Origin: Streptomyces sp. NBC_00490
Lineage (GTDB): Bacteria; Actinomycetota; Actinomycetes; Streptomycetales; Streptomycetaceae
NCBI RefSeq assembly: GCF_036013645.1
Contig: NZ_CP107869.1
Location: forward strand, 8,618,001 to 8,682,000
Length of the DNA: 64,000 bases
Reading direction: 5' to 3'
A program made the translations under genes and the position numbers. Under the pieces are notes generated by a model. The model did no database searches and was not told the DNA's origin. It saw nothing but the letters and a program-made list of their open reading frames with translations. Positions 52,653 through 62,016 of the stretch are shown piece by piece. Position 1 is the first letter of the stretch, and every line of letters begins with the position of its first letter.

Positions 52653-54734
52653 ATGCTGGAGATCTCCGAAACCGGCCGTACCTGGCTTCTCTCCGGGCCT
52701 GCCAGCAGTTATGCCGTCCACCTCACCGCGGACGACGTCCTGTTGCACCTCCACTGGGGCCCGAGGATCGAGCTGGCCGACGCCGAGGAACTCGCCGCCC
52801 GCCCCCTGCCCGCCGAACGCGGCTTCGAGTCCCCGCTCGACGGCCGCGAGGAGTACCCCGTCGAGGGCGGCCCCCGCTTCGTGCGGCCCGCGCTGTCGGT
52901 ACGCACCGACGAGCGGCGCGGCACCGAGTGGACCTTCGAGTCCCACGAGACCTCCGGCGACGGCGAAGAGCTGCGGCTCCGGTTCCGTGACGGCGGGCTG
53001 GCGATCACGCTGCACTACCGGATGCGCGGCGACGTGGTGGAGCGCTGGGTGACCCTGGACAACAACCAGGGACCCGAGACCGTGGAGCTCCTGCGCGCCG
53101 ACTCCGCCACCTGGACCCTGCCCGACCGCGAGGAGTGGCGGCTGTCCCATCTGCACGGCCGCTGGGCCGCCGAGTCCCGGCTGACCAGCGCCCCGCTCAC
53201 CTACGGCGAGAAGATCATCGGCAGCCGCCGCGGGCACACCGGGCACCAGTACCTGCCATGGGTGGCGCTGGACACGGACGCCACCGAGGAGCGCGGCGAG
53301 GTCTACGGCTGCGCCCTCGGCTGGTCGGGCTCCTGGCGCATCGCCGTGGCCCAGCTCTCCGACGCGCGCGTGCAGATCACCGGCGGCGTCGGACACGACG
53401 AGTCGGGCCTGCTGCGGCTGGCGGCGGGGGAGTCCTTCACGACGCCCGTCTTCGCCGGTCTGTGGAGCGACGGCGGCTTCGGCGGGGCGAGCCGGGCGTG
53501 GCACGCGTACCAGCGTGCGTACGTCATCCCGGACGCCGACCGGGACCGGCCGGTGCTGTTCAACTCCTGGGAGGCCACCGAGTTCGACATCTCCGAGGAG
53601 CAGCAGGGCACCCTCGCCCGGCGGGCCGCGGCGATCGGCGTCGAGCTGTTCGTGGTCGACGACGGCTGGTTCGGCACCCGCACCAGCGACCGCGCCGGCC
53701 TCGGCGACTGGACGCCCAACCGCGACCGTTTCCCGGGCGGCCTGAAGCCCCTCGCCGACCACGTGCACGCGCTCGGCATGCAGTTCGGCATCTGGGTCGA
53801 GCCCGAGATGGTCAATCCGGACAGCGAGCTGTACCGGGCGCACCCGGACTGGGTTCAGCACCAAGCAGGACGAAAGCGGACGGAGTTCCGCAATCAGCTC
53901 GTGCTGAACCTCGCGCGTGAGGACGTCCAGGAGTACCTCTGGGGGCATCTCGACGCCCTTCTGGGCAGCGCCCCGATCGACTACGTGAAGTGGGACTTCA
54001 ACCGCAGCTTCACCGACGCCGGCTGGCCGGGAGAGGCCTATCCGCAGCGGCTCTGGATCGACCATGTGCGCGCCTACTACGCCTTGCTGGACCGGCTGCG
54101 GGCCGCCCATCCGGGCGTCGCCTTCGAGTCCTGCTCGGGCGGGGGCGGCCGTATCGACCTCGGTGTCATGGGCCGCACGGACCAGGTGTGGACCTCCGAC
54201 AACACCGACCCGCTCGACCGGCTCGCCATCCAGCACGGTTTCGGCCAGATCCACCCCGCGCGCGTGATGGCCGCCTGGGTCACCGACAGCCCGAACGCCA
54301 TGCTCAACGGCCGGGTCAGCTCGCTGCGTTTCCGGTTCGTCAGCGCCATGGCCGGGGTGCTGGGCGTCGGCGGCGACCTCACGCGGTGGAGCGAGGAGGA
54401 GCTCGCCGAGGCCGGTGAGTGGGTGGAGCTCTACAAGGAGATCCGGCCCGTGGTGCAGCGCGGTGACCTCCACCGGCTGCGACCGCCGCGGGGCGGGCTC
54501 AGTGCCGTCCAGTACGTCCTCGGGGACGAGGCCGTCGTGCTCGCCTGGCTCCAGGCGCAGAGCTACGGCGAGCCCGTACCGGCGCTGCGGTTGCGCGGGC
54601 TCGACCCGACAGCGTCGTACGAATGCCTCGAAACGGGCGAAGTCCACAGGGGTGCCGTATTGCTGCATCACGGACTTCGCGTCGGATTGCGCGGCGACCT
54701 TGATGCGGCAGTTCTCCGGCTGCGTCGCATCTGA
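52653..54734 (+). CDS. Alpha-galactosidase, GH36 family
   Basis: A 693-residue cytosolic glycoside hydrolase (no signal peptide) releasing terminal alpha-galactose. It has an N-terminal beta-sandwich, then a TIM barrel with NSWEATEFDI, VVDDGWFGTR, FGIWVEPEMVNPDS, the nucleophile Asp448 in DYVKWDFNR, FESCSGGGGRIDLG, and the acid/base Asp516 in WTSDNTD; a C-terminal beta domain follows. These match GH36 clan D. ATG at 52653 with GAGGA six bases upstream; the frame extends to 52620 without support. No sugar transporter is adjacent, and the pectin cluster starts only 1.6 kb downstream. Confidence 0.94.
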   Translation: MLEISETGRTWLLSGPASSYAVHLTADDVLLHLHWGPRIELADAEELAARPLPAERGFESPLDGREEYPVEGGPRFVRPALSVRTDERRGTEWTFESHETSGDGEELRLRFRDGGLAITLHYRMRGDVVERWVTLDNNQGPETVELLRADSATWTLPDREEWRLSHLHGRWAAESRLTSAPLTYGEKIIGSRRGHTGHQYLPWVALDTDATEERGEVYGCALGWSGSWRIAVAQLSDARVQITGGVGHDESGLLRLAAGESFTTPVFAGLWSDGGFGGASRAWHAYQRAYVIPDADRDRPVLFNSWEATEFDISEEQQGTLARRAAAIGVELFVVDDGWFGTRTSDRAGLGDWTPNRDRFPGGLKPLADHVHALGMQFGIWVEPEMVNPDSELYRAHPDWVQHQAGRKRTEFRNQLVLNLAREDVQEYLWGHLDALLGSAPIDYVKWDFNRSFTDAGWPGEAYPQRLWIDHVRAYYALLDRLRAAHPGVAFESCSGGGGRIDLGVMGRTDQVWTSDNTDPLDRLAIQHGFGQIHPARVMAAWVTDSPNAMLNGRVSSLRFRFVSAMAGVLGVGGDLTRWSEEELAEAGEWVELYKEIRPVVQRGDLHRLRPPRGGLSAVQYVLGDEAVVLAWLQAQSYGEPVPALRLRGLDPTASYECLETGEVHRGAVLLHHGLRVGLRGDLDAAVLRLRRI

Positions 54735-54975
54735 GCTGTCTGTCCGAATTGGCGCCTTCCTCATCCTTCATTCCAACTCGCTCTGGAATAAGGGAAGCTG
54801 TGAATGTGCCACGTGAGGAGCGTCATACCCGTGACCGTGCGTCGCCCGTCATGTCCACGTAATTCCCGTTCTTTTTCAGGGGTTTTGCATGGCGGGAGGC
54901 GTGCGCAATTCACGCAGGGTGACCGTTAATTCTCACAGCGGATCAAGAGGAACGCATGCACCGGGAACCTCTCAC
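54735..54975. other. Intergenic stretch without recognised gene
   Basis: The first half of the 478-bp gap between the alpha-galactosidase and the LysM-M23 gene. It is noticeably less GC-rich than its surroundings (for example CCGTTCTTTTTCAGGGGTTTTG near 54868). No ORF with a ribosome site and no clear hairpin was found. It may hold upstream promoter or regulator sites for the riboswitch-controlled gene. Confidence 0.4.
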
Positions 54976-55005
54976 TTGTCCCTTTGCGTCTTGCTCGCTT
55001 ACGTT
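54976..55005 (+). promoter_or_regulatory. Candidate promoter for the riboswitch transcript
   Basis: TTGTCC (54976-54981) and TACGTT (55000-55005) are separated by 18 bp, resembling a vegetative sigma promoter. Transcription would start near 55012, just before the riboswitch. Confidence 0.4.
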
Positions 55006-55033
55006 CGCCATCAATCCGGACGGACGCCCAATC

Positions 55034-55200
55034 CTGCCGCCGCCCGGGGACCGCACAACTCACCCGTGAACGGCAGGAGCGGGGGACCCACAGGTACAAC
55101 CGCCTGTTCCGGTCTCCGGAACGGCTAGGGGTTAAGTCGCACCTCGGTGCGGCCGGGCATCTCCAGCCCGAACCCGACAGCTCACCTCGCAGGCGCCGGA
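55034..55200 (+). ncRNA. ydaO-yuaA (c-di-AMP) riboswitch
   Basis: The leader contains the hallmark blocks of the actinobacterial c-di-AMP riboswitch: GTGAACGGCAGGAGCGGGGG followed by ACCCA, then GGGGTTAAGTCGC, a GC hairpin (GCACCTCGGTGC), GGCCGGGCATCTCCAGCCCG, and finally AACCCGACAGCTCACCTCGC with AGGCG. It ends about 12 bp before the ATG of the LysM-M23 gene, near the ribosome site. In Streptomyces these switches shut off cell-wall hydrolase genes when c-di-AMP is high. Boundaries are approximate. Confidence 0.88.
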
Positions 55201-55212
55201 GAGGAATTCGTC

Positions 55213-56166
55213 ATGCCCGCGAAGGGTAAGCACCGCCGTCCGAAGGCCCAGCGCCTCACCCGTTCGATCGCCGTCGCCGGCACCGGTGGCGCCGCACTCG
55301 CCCTCCCGCTGATGGGTGCCGCAGGTGCCCACGCGGCCACCCCGCAGTCCGTTCCGGAGAAGGCCGTCCAGTCCCTTCCGGTCGCCGGGAAGACGGCCAC
55401 CGAGAAGAAGACCGCGGACAAGAGCGCCGCGAACACCGCGACCGCGCGCACCTATTCGGTGCGGTCCGGTGACTACCTCTCGAAGATCGCCGACGAGCAG
55501 AACGTCAGCGGTGGCTGGAAGAAGCTCTACTCCGACAACCGCGAGGCCGTCGGTTCCGACCCGTCGCTGATCCACCCCGGTCTGAAGCTCACCCTCGGCA
55601 AGAAGGCCGCGGCGAGCACGGAGAAGTCCGCGCAGAAGTCGGCCGAGACGCGGAAGTCCTCTTCGTCCTCCAGCTCCGCGGAATCCTCCAAGTCCTCCTC
55701 GTCGAACACGACGGCGGCGACGCAGAGCAGCGAGACGACCAGCACCAGCAGCGCCAGCGGCTTCACCCTCCCCGTGGCCGGCGCCACCGTCGGTACTCCG
55801 TACCGGATGTCCGGCAGCATGTGGTCCAGCGGCTACCACACGGGCGTCGACTTCGTCGTCCCGACCGGCACCTCGCTCAAGGCCGTGGGCGCGGGCACGG
55901 TCGTCTCCGCCGGCTGGGGCGGCGCGTACGGCAACCAGGTCGTCATCAGGCTCGCCGACGGCTACTACGCCCAGTACGCCCACCTCTCCTCGCTCTCGGT
56001 GTCGTCCGGCCAGACCGTCGCCGAGGGTCAGCAGGTCGGCCTCTCCGGTGCGACCGGCAACGTGACCGGCCCGCACCTCCACTTCGAGATCCGCACCACG
56101 CCGGACTACGGCTCGGACGTGGACCCGCTCGCCTACCTCCGCGCGAAGGGCGTCTCCGTCAGCTGA
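55213..56166 (+). CDS. Secreted LysM / M23 peptidoglycan endopeptidase
   Basis: A 317-residue exported cell-wall hydrolase. It has a signal peptide with basic KGKHRRPKAQRLTR and cleavage near AHAA, and a LysM domain at about residues 75-130 (TYSVRSGDYLSKIADEQNVS...LIHPGLKLTL). A Ser/Thr/Lys-rich linker follows, then a C-terminal M23 domain with zinc ligands in GYHTGVDF (H-x3-D) and the final HLHFE. It cuts peptide cross-links of peptidoglycan during growth or spore germination. ATG at 55213 with GGAGAGG upstream. The gene sits under a c-di-AMP riboswitch and ends at a strong hairpin. Confidence 0.93.
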   Translation: MPAKGKHRRPKAQRLTRSIAVAGTGGAALALPLMGAAGAHAATPQSVPEKAVQSLPVAGKTATEKKTADKSAANTATARTYSVRSGDYLSKIADEQNVSGGWKKLYSDNREAVGSDPSLIHPGLKLTLGKKAAASTEKSAQKSAETRKSSSSSSSAESSKSSSSNTTAATQSSETTSTSSASGFTLPVAGATVGTPYRMSGSMWSSGYHTGVDFVVPTGTSLKAVGAGTVVSAGWGGAYGNQVVIRLADGYYAQYAHLSSLSVSSGQTVAEGQQVGLSGATGNVTGPHLHFEIRTTPDYGSDVDPLAYLRAKGVSVS

Positions 56167-56184
56167 CGCCCACCCCCCTGTGCC

Positions 56185-56224
56185 ACCGAAGGCCGGATCC
56201 CGATCCCCGGGTCCGGCCTTCGGT
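56185..56224 (+). terminator. Terminator of the LysM-M23 gene
   Basis: ACCGAAGGCCGGA and its exact complement TCCGGCCTTCGGT form a 13-bp stem with a 14-base loop, 18 bp after the stop, followed by a T-rich GTTCGTTCTTG. A clear intrinsic terminator. Confidence 0.88.
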
Positions 56225-56329
56225 GTTCGTTCTTGCGGGTTCATGATCACTTTATTGCGTTCTTGTGGCACGGCTGTCCAAAGCGTCGACAGTGAGGGGA
56301 GGGTGGGGACACAGTGATCTCCGTAGCGA

Positions 56330-56343
56330 TGCAAGCGCTTTCT
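56330..56343. promoter_or_regulatory. LacI-family operator upstream of the pectin cluster
   Basis: TGCAAGCGCTTTCT contains the perfect palindrome AAGCGCTT (56333-56340), the core of LacI/CcpA-type operators, 24 bp before the GTG of the first rhamnogalacturonan gene. A LacI-type repressor of pectin or rhamnose use is expected but is not encoded in this window. Confidence 0.6.
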
Positions 56344-56366
56344 ATCCGCATCTTCCGGAGGTCCCC

Positions 56367-59090
56367 GTGCCCGGCGTCGACCGACGCACCGTCATCAAGG
56401 GCGCCGCAGCCGCGGCCGCCGCGGCCCAGTTCTCCTGGGCCCAGTCCCGTACCGCCGCAGCGGCCGACGCGGACGACACCGAACTCCACTGGCTGGAGGG
56501 CGCGACGCCCGACGCCCACGCCGGCACCACCTGGGGCGTGCCATGGGCCCGCGGGGCGTACCGGCCGGAGCAGCGGTTCCGGCTGACGACCGCCGCCGGC
56601 GACGACGTTCCCCTCCAGAGCTGGGTCACCGGCCACTGGCCCGACGGCTCGGTGAAGTGGACCGCGCACGCGATCGCGCCCGGCGCCCCGAAGGCCTCCG
56701 CGTACAAGCTCGCGGCGGGCAGCCCGGCGGCCCCCGAGCGGAAGGTCACCGTCACCCGGTCCGGCGGCCGGGTCGAGGTGTCGACCGGTGTCATCACGGC
56801 CGTGTTCGGCACCAAGGGCTCCGACACCGTCGTGCGCAGCGTGCGGCGCGGTGCGGCCGAGATCGCGCGGGACGGGAAGCTGGTCGCCCTGCGGCAGGAG
56901 TCCGTGCGCGAGGGCGCCGACGTCGAGAGCTTCGCCGGGCGGGTCGAGAAGGTCGAGATCGAGCAGGACGGTCCGGTCCGGGCCGTCGTCCGCGTCGAGG
57001 GCCGGCACCGCAAGGGCGGCCGCGGCTGGCTGCCGTACACCCTGCGCTTCTCCTTCTTCGCGGGCGCGGACTCCTTCCGCCTCGTGCACACCTTCGTCTG
57101 GGACGGCGAGCAGAAGCCCGGCTCCGACCAGGGCGACTTCCTGCGCGGCCTCGGTGTCCGCTTCACCGTGCCGCTGAGTGACCAGCCCTACGACCGGCAC
57201 ATACGCTTCGCCGACTCCGGCGGCGGACTCTTCAGCGAGGCGGTCCAGGGCATCACGGGGCTGCGCCGCGACCCGGGCGCGGCGGTCCGCGGTGCCCAGA
57301 TCGCCGGAGAGAAGCTGCCCGACACCGCCACCTGGGACACCCGCGTCGCCGGCCGCCTCGCCTACATCCCGGCCTGGGGCGACTACACACTCACCCAGCC
57401 CAACGCCGACGGCTACACCGTCCGCAAGCGCACCAAGGCGGGCTACGGCTGGATCCACGCGGCCGCCGGGCGGCGTGCCGGCGGCTTCGGCTACGTCGGT
57501 GGCGCGAGCGGCGGACTCTCCTTCGGGCTCAGGGACTTCTGGCAGCGCCACCCGGCCCAGCTCGACGTCCGGGGCGCCCACACGGAGGCCGCCGAGGCCA
57601 CCGTATGGCTGTACTCGCCCGAGGCGCTCCCGCTCGACCTGCGCTTCTACCACGACGGGCTGGGGCAGGACACGTACGAGAAGCAGTCCGACGGTGGTCT
57701 GGAGATCACCTATGAGGACTACGAGCCCGGCTTCGGTACGCCGTACGGCATCGCGCGGACCAGTGAACTGACCTTCTGGGCCGTGGAGAAGACACCGTCG
57801 GCCGATGTGCTCGCCGCGCAGGCCGCCGCCACCGCGACGCCGCCGCTCCTCACCGCCACGCCCGAACGGCTGCACGCGGCCGGGGTGTTCGGCGACTGGG
57901 CGCCCGTCGACCGTTCCGACAAGGCCCGGGCGGTCGTCGAGGACCGCCTCGACGAGCTGTTCGCCTACTACGTCGGGCAGCGGGAGCAGCACCGCTGGTA
58001 CGGCTTCCTGGACTACGGCGACGTCCAGCACACCTACGACAACGACCGGCACGTCTGGCGCTACGACGTCGGCGGATTCGCCTGGGACAACTCGGAGTTG
58101 GGCACCGACCTGTGGCTCTGGTACCACTTCCTGCGCACCGGCTCCGCCGAGGTCTTCCGGTTCGCGGAGGCCATGACCCGGCACACCGGCGAGGTCGATG
58201 TGTACCACCTCGGCAAGTGGGCGGGCCTGGGCACCCGGCACGGCGTGCAGCACTGGGCGGACAGCGCCAAGCAGGTCCGTATCTCCACGGCCGCCAACCG
58301 CCGCTTCTACTACTTCCTCACCGGTGACGAGCGCACCGGCGACCTGCTGAGCGAACTCGTCGACGTGGAGCGGACGTTCCTGGCGGTCGACCCGCAGCGC
58401 AAGGTCCGCACCGACGGCTACACGCCCGGCGACCGGCACGCGCTGTCGGTCGGCTTCGGCACCGACTGGGGCGGCATCTCGGCGGCCTGGCTCACCGAGT
58501 GGGAGCGCCAGGGCCCGAAGGCCGCGCAGGCGAGGGCCAAGCTGGTCAACTCGGTGCGGACGATCGCCGCTCAGCCGAACGGGTTCTTCACCGGGACGGG
58601 ACTGCTCGACGCGGACACCGGCGAGTTCGCCGTCACGACCGGTACCGCCGTGAGCGTGTCGCATCTGAGCGCCGTCTTCGGGCTCGTCGAGACCAACAGC
58701 GAACTCGTGTCGCTGTTCGGGGACGAGGAGCCCGAGTTCCGTACCGCCTGGCTGAACTACGCGCAGTACTACAACGGCACGGACGCCCAGAAGCGGCAAC
58801 TCACCGGCTCCACCTGGAAGTCGGCGCTGCCCGCCGCCCACTCCCGGATCACCGCCTACGCGGCGCACCACCGGGACGACGCCACGCTCGCCAAGCGCGC
58901 GTGGAACGAGTTCTACGCCGGCAGCGACACCTACTTCCCCTCCAACGACTGGAACCCGGTCACCGTCAGGACGCCGGCCGTCCTGCGCACCACCGAGGAG
59001 ATCCCGTGGATCTCCACCAACTCCTCGGCCCAGTGGGCCCTCGCCGCGATCCAGAACCTCGCCCTGATCGGAGACCGGATCCCGTCATGA
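56367..59090 (+). CDS. Secreted exo-rhamnogalacturonan-lyase-like protein (PcRGLX/YetA family)
   Basis: A 907-residue exported protein. The N-terminus carries a Tat-type signal (DRRTVIKGAAAAAAAA) with cleavage near TAAAA. The mature part begins with a RIFT-barrel-like domain (LHWLEGATPDAHAGTTWGVP W..., VTGHWPDGSVKWTAHA), then a long helical-barrel part (YYVGQREQHRWYGFLDYGDV, WDNSELGTDLWLWYHFLRTG, GFGTDWGGISAAWL). The pattern fits the PcRGLX/YetA family, which includes exo-acting rhamnogalacturonan lyases. GTG at 56367 with GGAGG six bases upstream. First of four overlapping genes: SGNH esterase, PL11 lyase, DUF6250 protein. Activity is inferred from family resemblance and context. Confidence 0.82.
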   Translation: MPGVDRRTVIKGAAAAAAAAQFSWAQSRTAAAADADDTELHWLEGATPDAHAGTTWGVPWARGAYRPEQRFRLTTAAGDDVPLQSWVTGHWPDGSVKWTAHAIAPGAPKASAYKLAAGSPAAPERKVTVTRSGGRVEVSTGVITAVFGTKGSDTVVRSVRRGAAEIARDGKLVALRQESVREGADVESFAGRVEKVEIEQDGPVRAVVRVEGRHRKGGRGWLPYTLRFSFFAGADSFRLVHTFVWDGEQKPGSDQGDFLRGLGVRFTVPLSDQPYDRHIRFADSGGGLFSEAVQGITGLRRDPGAAVRGAQIAGEKLPDTATWDTRVAGRLAYIPAWGDYTLTQPNADGYTVRKRTKAGYGWIHAAAGRRAGGFGYVGGASGGLSFGLRDFWQRHPAQLDVRGAHTEAAEATVWLYSPEALPLDLRFYHDGLGQDTYEKQSDGGLEITYEDYEPGFGTPYGIARTSELTFWAVEKTPSADVLAAQAAATATPPLLTATPERLHAAGVFGDWAPVDRSDKARAVVEDRLDELFAYYVGQREQHRWYGFLDYGDVQHTYDNDRHVWRYDVGGFAWDNSELGTDLWLWYHFLRTGSAEVFRFAEAMTRHTGEVDVYHLGKWAGLGTRHGVQHWADSAKQVRISTAANRRFYYFLTGDERTGDLLSELVDVERTFLAVDPQRKVRTDGYTPGDRHALSVGFGTDWGGISAAWLTEWERQGPKAAQARAKLVNSVRTIAAQPNGFFTGTGLLDADTGEFAVTTGTAVSVSHLSAVFGLVETNSELVSLFGDEEPEFRTAWLNYAQYYNGTDAQKRQLTGSTWKSALPAAHSRITAYAAHHRDDATLAKRAWNEFYAGSDTYFPSNDWNPVTVRTPAVLRTTEEIPWISTNSSAQWALAAIQNLALIGDRIPS

Positions 59091-60118
59091 GACGTGCCTG
59101 CTTGATCGCGGCGGTGACCGCGGGGCTGGTCATGGGGGCGGTGCGGCCCGTGGCGGCCACCGGCGATGTCGTACGCCCCGACGACCGGCGCCTGGCCTAC
59201 GAGGGCCACTGGGGCCGCACCGCCGAGGCGGCGACCACCGTCAACTCCGGTGCCCGGCTGCGCTTCCGCTTCACCGGTGACAGCGTCCACGCCCTCTTCG
59301 ACGTCTCGTCGATCACCGTGCCCGCGCAGATCTACGTATCGGTCGACGGCGGCCCGAAGCAGCTGTACGCCGTCGACCGGAACGACCTGGAGATCAGAGC
59401 GGCCGGGCGGGGGCCGCACACCGTCGAGCTGTCCGTGAAGGACGTCTTCTCGCGGGCCGAGCGGTGGACACCGCCGCTGGAGACCGGTGTGGTGCTCACC
59501 GGAGTGCGGGGCCGACTGCTGGGCCAAAAGGTTCCTCACGCGCGGCAGTTGGCGTTCTACGGCGACTCCATCACCCAGGGCGTCATGGCCCTGTGCGACG
59601 TCAACACCTCCGACTGCGCCGACGGTACGGCCGCCTATCCCACCCTGGTCGCCGACGCCCTGCACGCCTCGCTGACCCAGGTCGGCTTCGGGCGTCAGGG
59701 CGTGATCCAGACCGGCAACGGGGGAGTGCCGGCCGCGTCGGACGCGTACGGCTGGAACTACGCGGGCTCGACGGCGGATTCGGACCGCAAGGCCGATGTG
59801 ATCGTGGTGAACCAGGGCACCAACGACACCGCGTGGGGGCCGGAAGAGTTCCGCGCCGCCTATCGCGCCTACCTCGACACGCTGCGGGCCGCGGCACCGC
59901 ATGCGCGCATCCTCGCGCTGCGGCCGTTCAACGGCGCACACGCCGAGGACATCGCCGCCGTCGTCGCCGAACTCGCCGACACCCGGATCGAGTTCGTCGA
60001 CACGACCGACTGGCTCTCCCTGACGGACGGGGACTTCAACGGGACCGTCCACCCGAGCTCCCGGGGCCATCGCAAGGTGACCGACCGACTGATCACCCTT
60101 CTCGCAAAGGAGCACTAG
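59087..60118 (+). CDS. Secreted SGNH/GDSL hydrolase (probable carbohydrate acetylesterase)
   Basis: A 343-residue exported esterase. Signal peptide residues 1-25 (RRACLIAAVTAGLVMGAVRP VAA). An N-terminal beta-sandwich of about 115 residues (VHALFDVSSITVPAQIYVSV) resembles that of CE2-type esterases, followed by the SGNH domain: FYGDSITQG (Ser), Gly in QTGNGG, NQGTNDT (Asn) and TVHPSSRGH (Asp/His). It likely removes acetyl groups from rhamnogalacturonan so the lyases can act; substrate from context. ATG overlaps the previous stop (ATGA), and the next gene's GTG overlaps its TAG. Confidence 0.86.
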   Translation: MRRACLIAAVTAGLVMGAVRPVAATGDVVRPDDRRLAYEGHWGRTAEAATTVNSGARLRFRFTGDSVHALFDVSSITVPAQIYVSVDGGPKQLYAVDRNDLEIRAAGRGPHTVELSVKDVFSRAERWTPPLETGVVLTGVRGRLLGQKVPHARQLAFYGDSITQGVMALCDVNTSDCADGTAAYPTLVADALHASLTQVGFGRQGVIQTGNGGVPAASDAYGWNYAGSTADSDRKADVIVVNQGTNDTAWGPEEFRAAYRAYLDTLRAAAPHARILALRPFNGAHAEDIAAVVAELADTRIEFVDTTDWLSLTDGDFNGTVHPSSRGHRKVTDRLITLLAKEH

Positions 60119-62016
60119 TGCACCGCCCGTACCGCCGAAGAACCGTCGCCGTCGCCTCGGCGGCCCTGCTGGCCGGGTTGTTCTCCGCACCCGCCGGACA
60201 CGCCGCCGAGGCCCCGCGCCGGGTCGTCGAGAACCTCGACCGCGGTCTCGTCGCCGTACCCTCCGGAGAGGGCACGTTCCTCAGCTGGCGGTTGCTCGGC
60301 ACCGAGTACGCGCGCCACGGCAACGCCCTCGCCTTCAACGTGTACAAGAACGGGCGGCGGCTGAACCGCACGCCGGTCACCCAGTCCACGACCTACCAGG
60401 ACGACACGCCCGGCAAGGGCACCTACACCGTGCGCGTCGTCGTCAACGGGCGCGAGCAGAAGCGGAGTCCGGCCGCGCTCGACTTCGCGCAGGGTTACGC
60501 CGAGATCCCGCTCGCGACCGCCGACGGCTACATCGTGCAGCATGCCTGGCCCGGTGACCTCGACGGCGACGGGCGGTACGAGGTCGTCGTCAGCCGGCTC
60601 TCCGGGACCCGCGACAGGCCCGATCTGCTGGAGGCGTACACGCTGACCGGCGAGCGGCTGTGGCGCGTCGACCAGGGGCCCGGCTCGTACACCCAGGTCG
60701 GCGGGAACGGCGCCAACGACCCGGCGCCCGCGGCGATCAGCGGCTCCACGGCGATCGGCGGCTATCGCAACGACGACAACGTCACGGTGTTCGACCTGGA
60801 CGGTGACGGCAAGGCCGAGGTGCTGGTGCACACGGCCGACGGCACCACCTTCGCGGACGGCTCCCAGGTCACCGCGGCCTCGCCCGCGAACCAGTTCGTC
60901 TCCGTGATCGACGGCCCGACCGGCACCGAGCGCACCCGGCAGCCCGTCCCCGACGACTTCGTCGCCGACGGTCCCTCCGGCGGCCACTTCGGCATCGCCT
61001 ACCTCGACGGCGAACACCCCAGCCTGGTCACCAAGTTGGTCACCCGCGCCGGGGCCAAGCGCGGGGCCTTCCGAATCCTCTTCCAGACCTGGGACTTCGA
61101 CGGCACCGACCTGACACCCCGGTGGAAGTACGTCGTCCCCGCCACCAGCGGCGCGACCAGCTTCCACCAGATCCGCACCGTCGACGTCGACCTCGACGGC
61201 AAGGACGAGATCGCCGACGGCAACTACGTCGTCAACAGCGACGGCACGCTCCGGTACGTCGTCGACGGCGCCGGGCACGGCGATCGCTTCCACATCGCCG
61301 ACCTCGACCCCGACCGTCCCGGCCTGGAGGGATTCGCCATCCAGCAGGCCGAGCTGGGCGTGATCCCGAACTTCCCCTGGTACTACTACGACGCCGACAC
61401 CGGCGAGCGGCTGGTCACCGGACAGCACCCGGCGGACTGGGTCGACGACACCGACATCGACGTCGGCCGCGGCAGCACCGGCGACATCGACCCCAACCAC
61501 CCGGGCTACGAGTACTGGACCTCCACCGCCGACGTCACCGCCCCCGGCGCCGGCGTCCGCAACGTCCAGGACGGCAAGGTCTCCACGACCACGCCCAGCG
61601 TCAACTTCCGCATCTGGTGGGACGGCGACAAGGCCTCGGAGAACCTCGACCTCACCCACGTGGAGAAGTGGGACCCGGCGACCGAGACCACCTCGAAGAT
61701 CTTCGAGCCGTCCGGTGTCGTCTCCGGCGCCCGCAACGCCACCCCGTTCTACGGCGACATCCTGGGCGACTGGCGCGAGGAGATCCTCGCCGAGACCGCC
61801 GACCACACCGCGCTGCGGCTCTACACCACCACCGAGCCGACGAGGACACGCCTCTACACCCTCGCGCAGAACGCCGAGTACCGCCTCGGCTGGACCGTAC
61901 GCGGCTATCTCCAGTCGACGTACACCGACTACTACCTCGGCACCGAGACCCGCCGGGTGCCGAAGCCCTCGATCACCCTCCCGGAAGGAGCCGTCCGCCG
62001 TGACGACCACGCGTAG
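60118..62016 (+). CDS. Secreted rhamnogalacturonan lyase, PL11 family
   Basis: A 632-residue extracellular polysaccharide lyase cutting the rhamnogalacturonan-I backbone by beta-elimination. A Sec signal (RPYRRRTVAVASAALLAGLF) with cleavage near AGHAAE comes first. An N-terminal beta-domain (ENLDRGLVAVPSGEGTFLSW R, FNVYKNGRRLN) precedes a beta-propeller with repeated calcium-type loops (DLDGDGRYEVV, DLDGDGKAEVLV, DVDLDGKDEI, GDILGDWREEI), exactly the PL11 plan. The end, YLQSTYTDYYLG, is also typical. GTG at 60118 overlaps the esterase stop with AAAGGAG eight bases upstream. Confidence 0.94.
   Translation: MHRPYRRRTVAVASAALLAGLFSAPAGHAAEAPRRVVENLDRGLVAVPSGEGTFLSWRLLGTEYARHGNALAFNVYKNGRRLNRTPVTQSTTYQDDTPGKGTYTVRVVVNGREQKRSPAALDFAQGYAEIPLATADGYIVQHAWPGDLDGDGRYEVVVSRLSGTRDRPDLLEAYTLTGERLWRVDQGPGSYTQVGGNGANDPAPAAISGSTAIGGYRNDDNVTVFDLDGDGKAEVLVHTADGTTFADGSQVTAASPANQFVSVIDGPTGTERTRQPVPDDFVADGPSGGHFGIAYLDGEHPSLVTKLVTRAGAKRGAFRILFQTWDFDGTDLTPRWKYVVPATSGATSFHQIRTVDVDLDGKDEIADGNYVVNSDGTLRYVVDGAGHGDRFHIADLDPDRPGLEGFAIQQAELGVIPNFPWYYYDADTGERLVTGQHPADWVDDTDIDVGRGSTGDIDPNHPGYEYWTSTADVTAPGAGVRNVQDGKVSTTTPSVNFRIWWDGDKASENLDLTHVEKWDPATETTSKIFEPSGVVSGARNATPFYGDILGDWREEILAETADHTALRLYTTTEPTRTRLYTLAQNAEYRLGWTVRGYLQSTYTDYYLGTETRRVPKPSITLPEGAVRRDDHA

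Noticed and set aside
54889..55128. 79-codon ORF ahead of the LysM-M23 gene
   Set aside because: It overlaps the riboswitch and promoter region, with no ribosome site or recognisable protein features.
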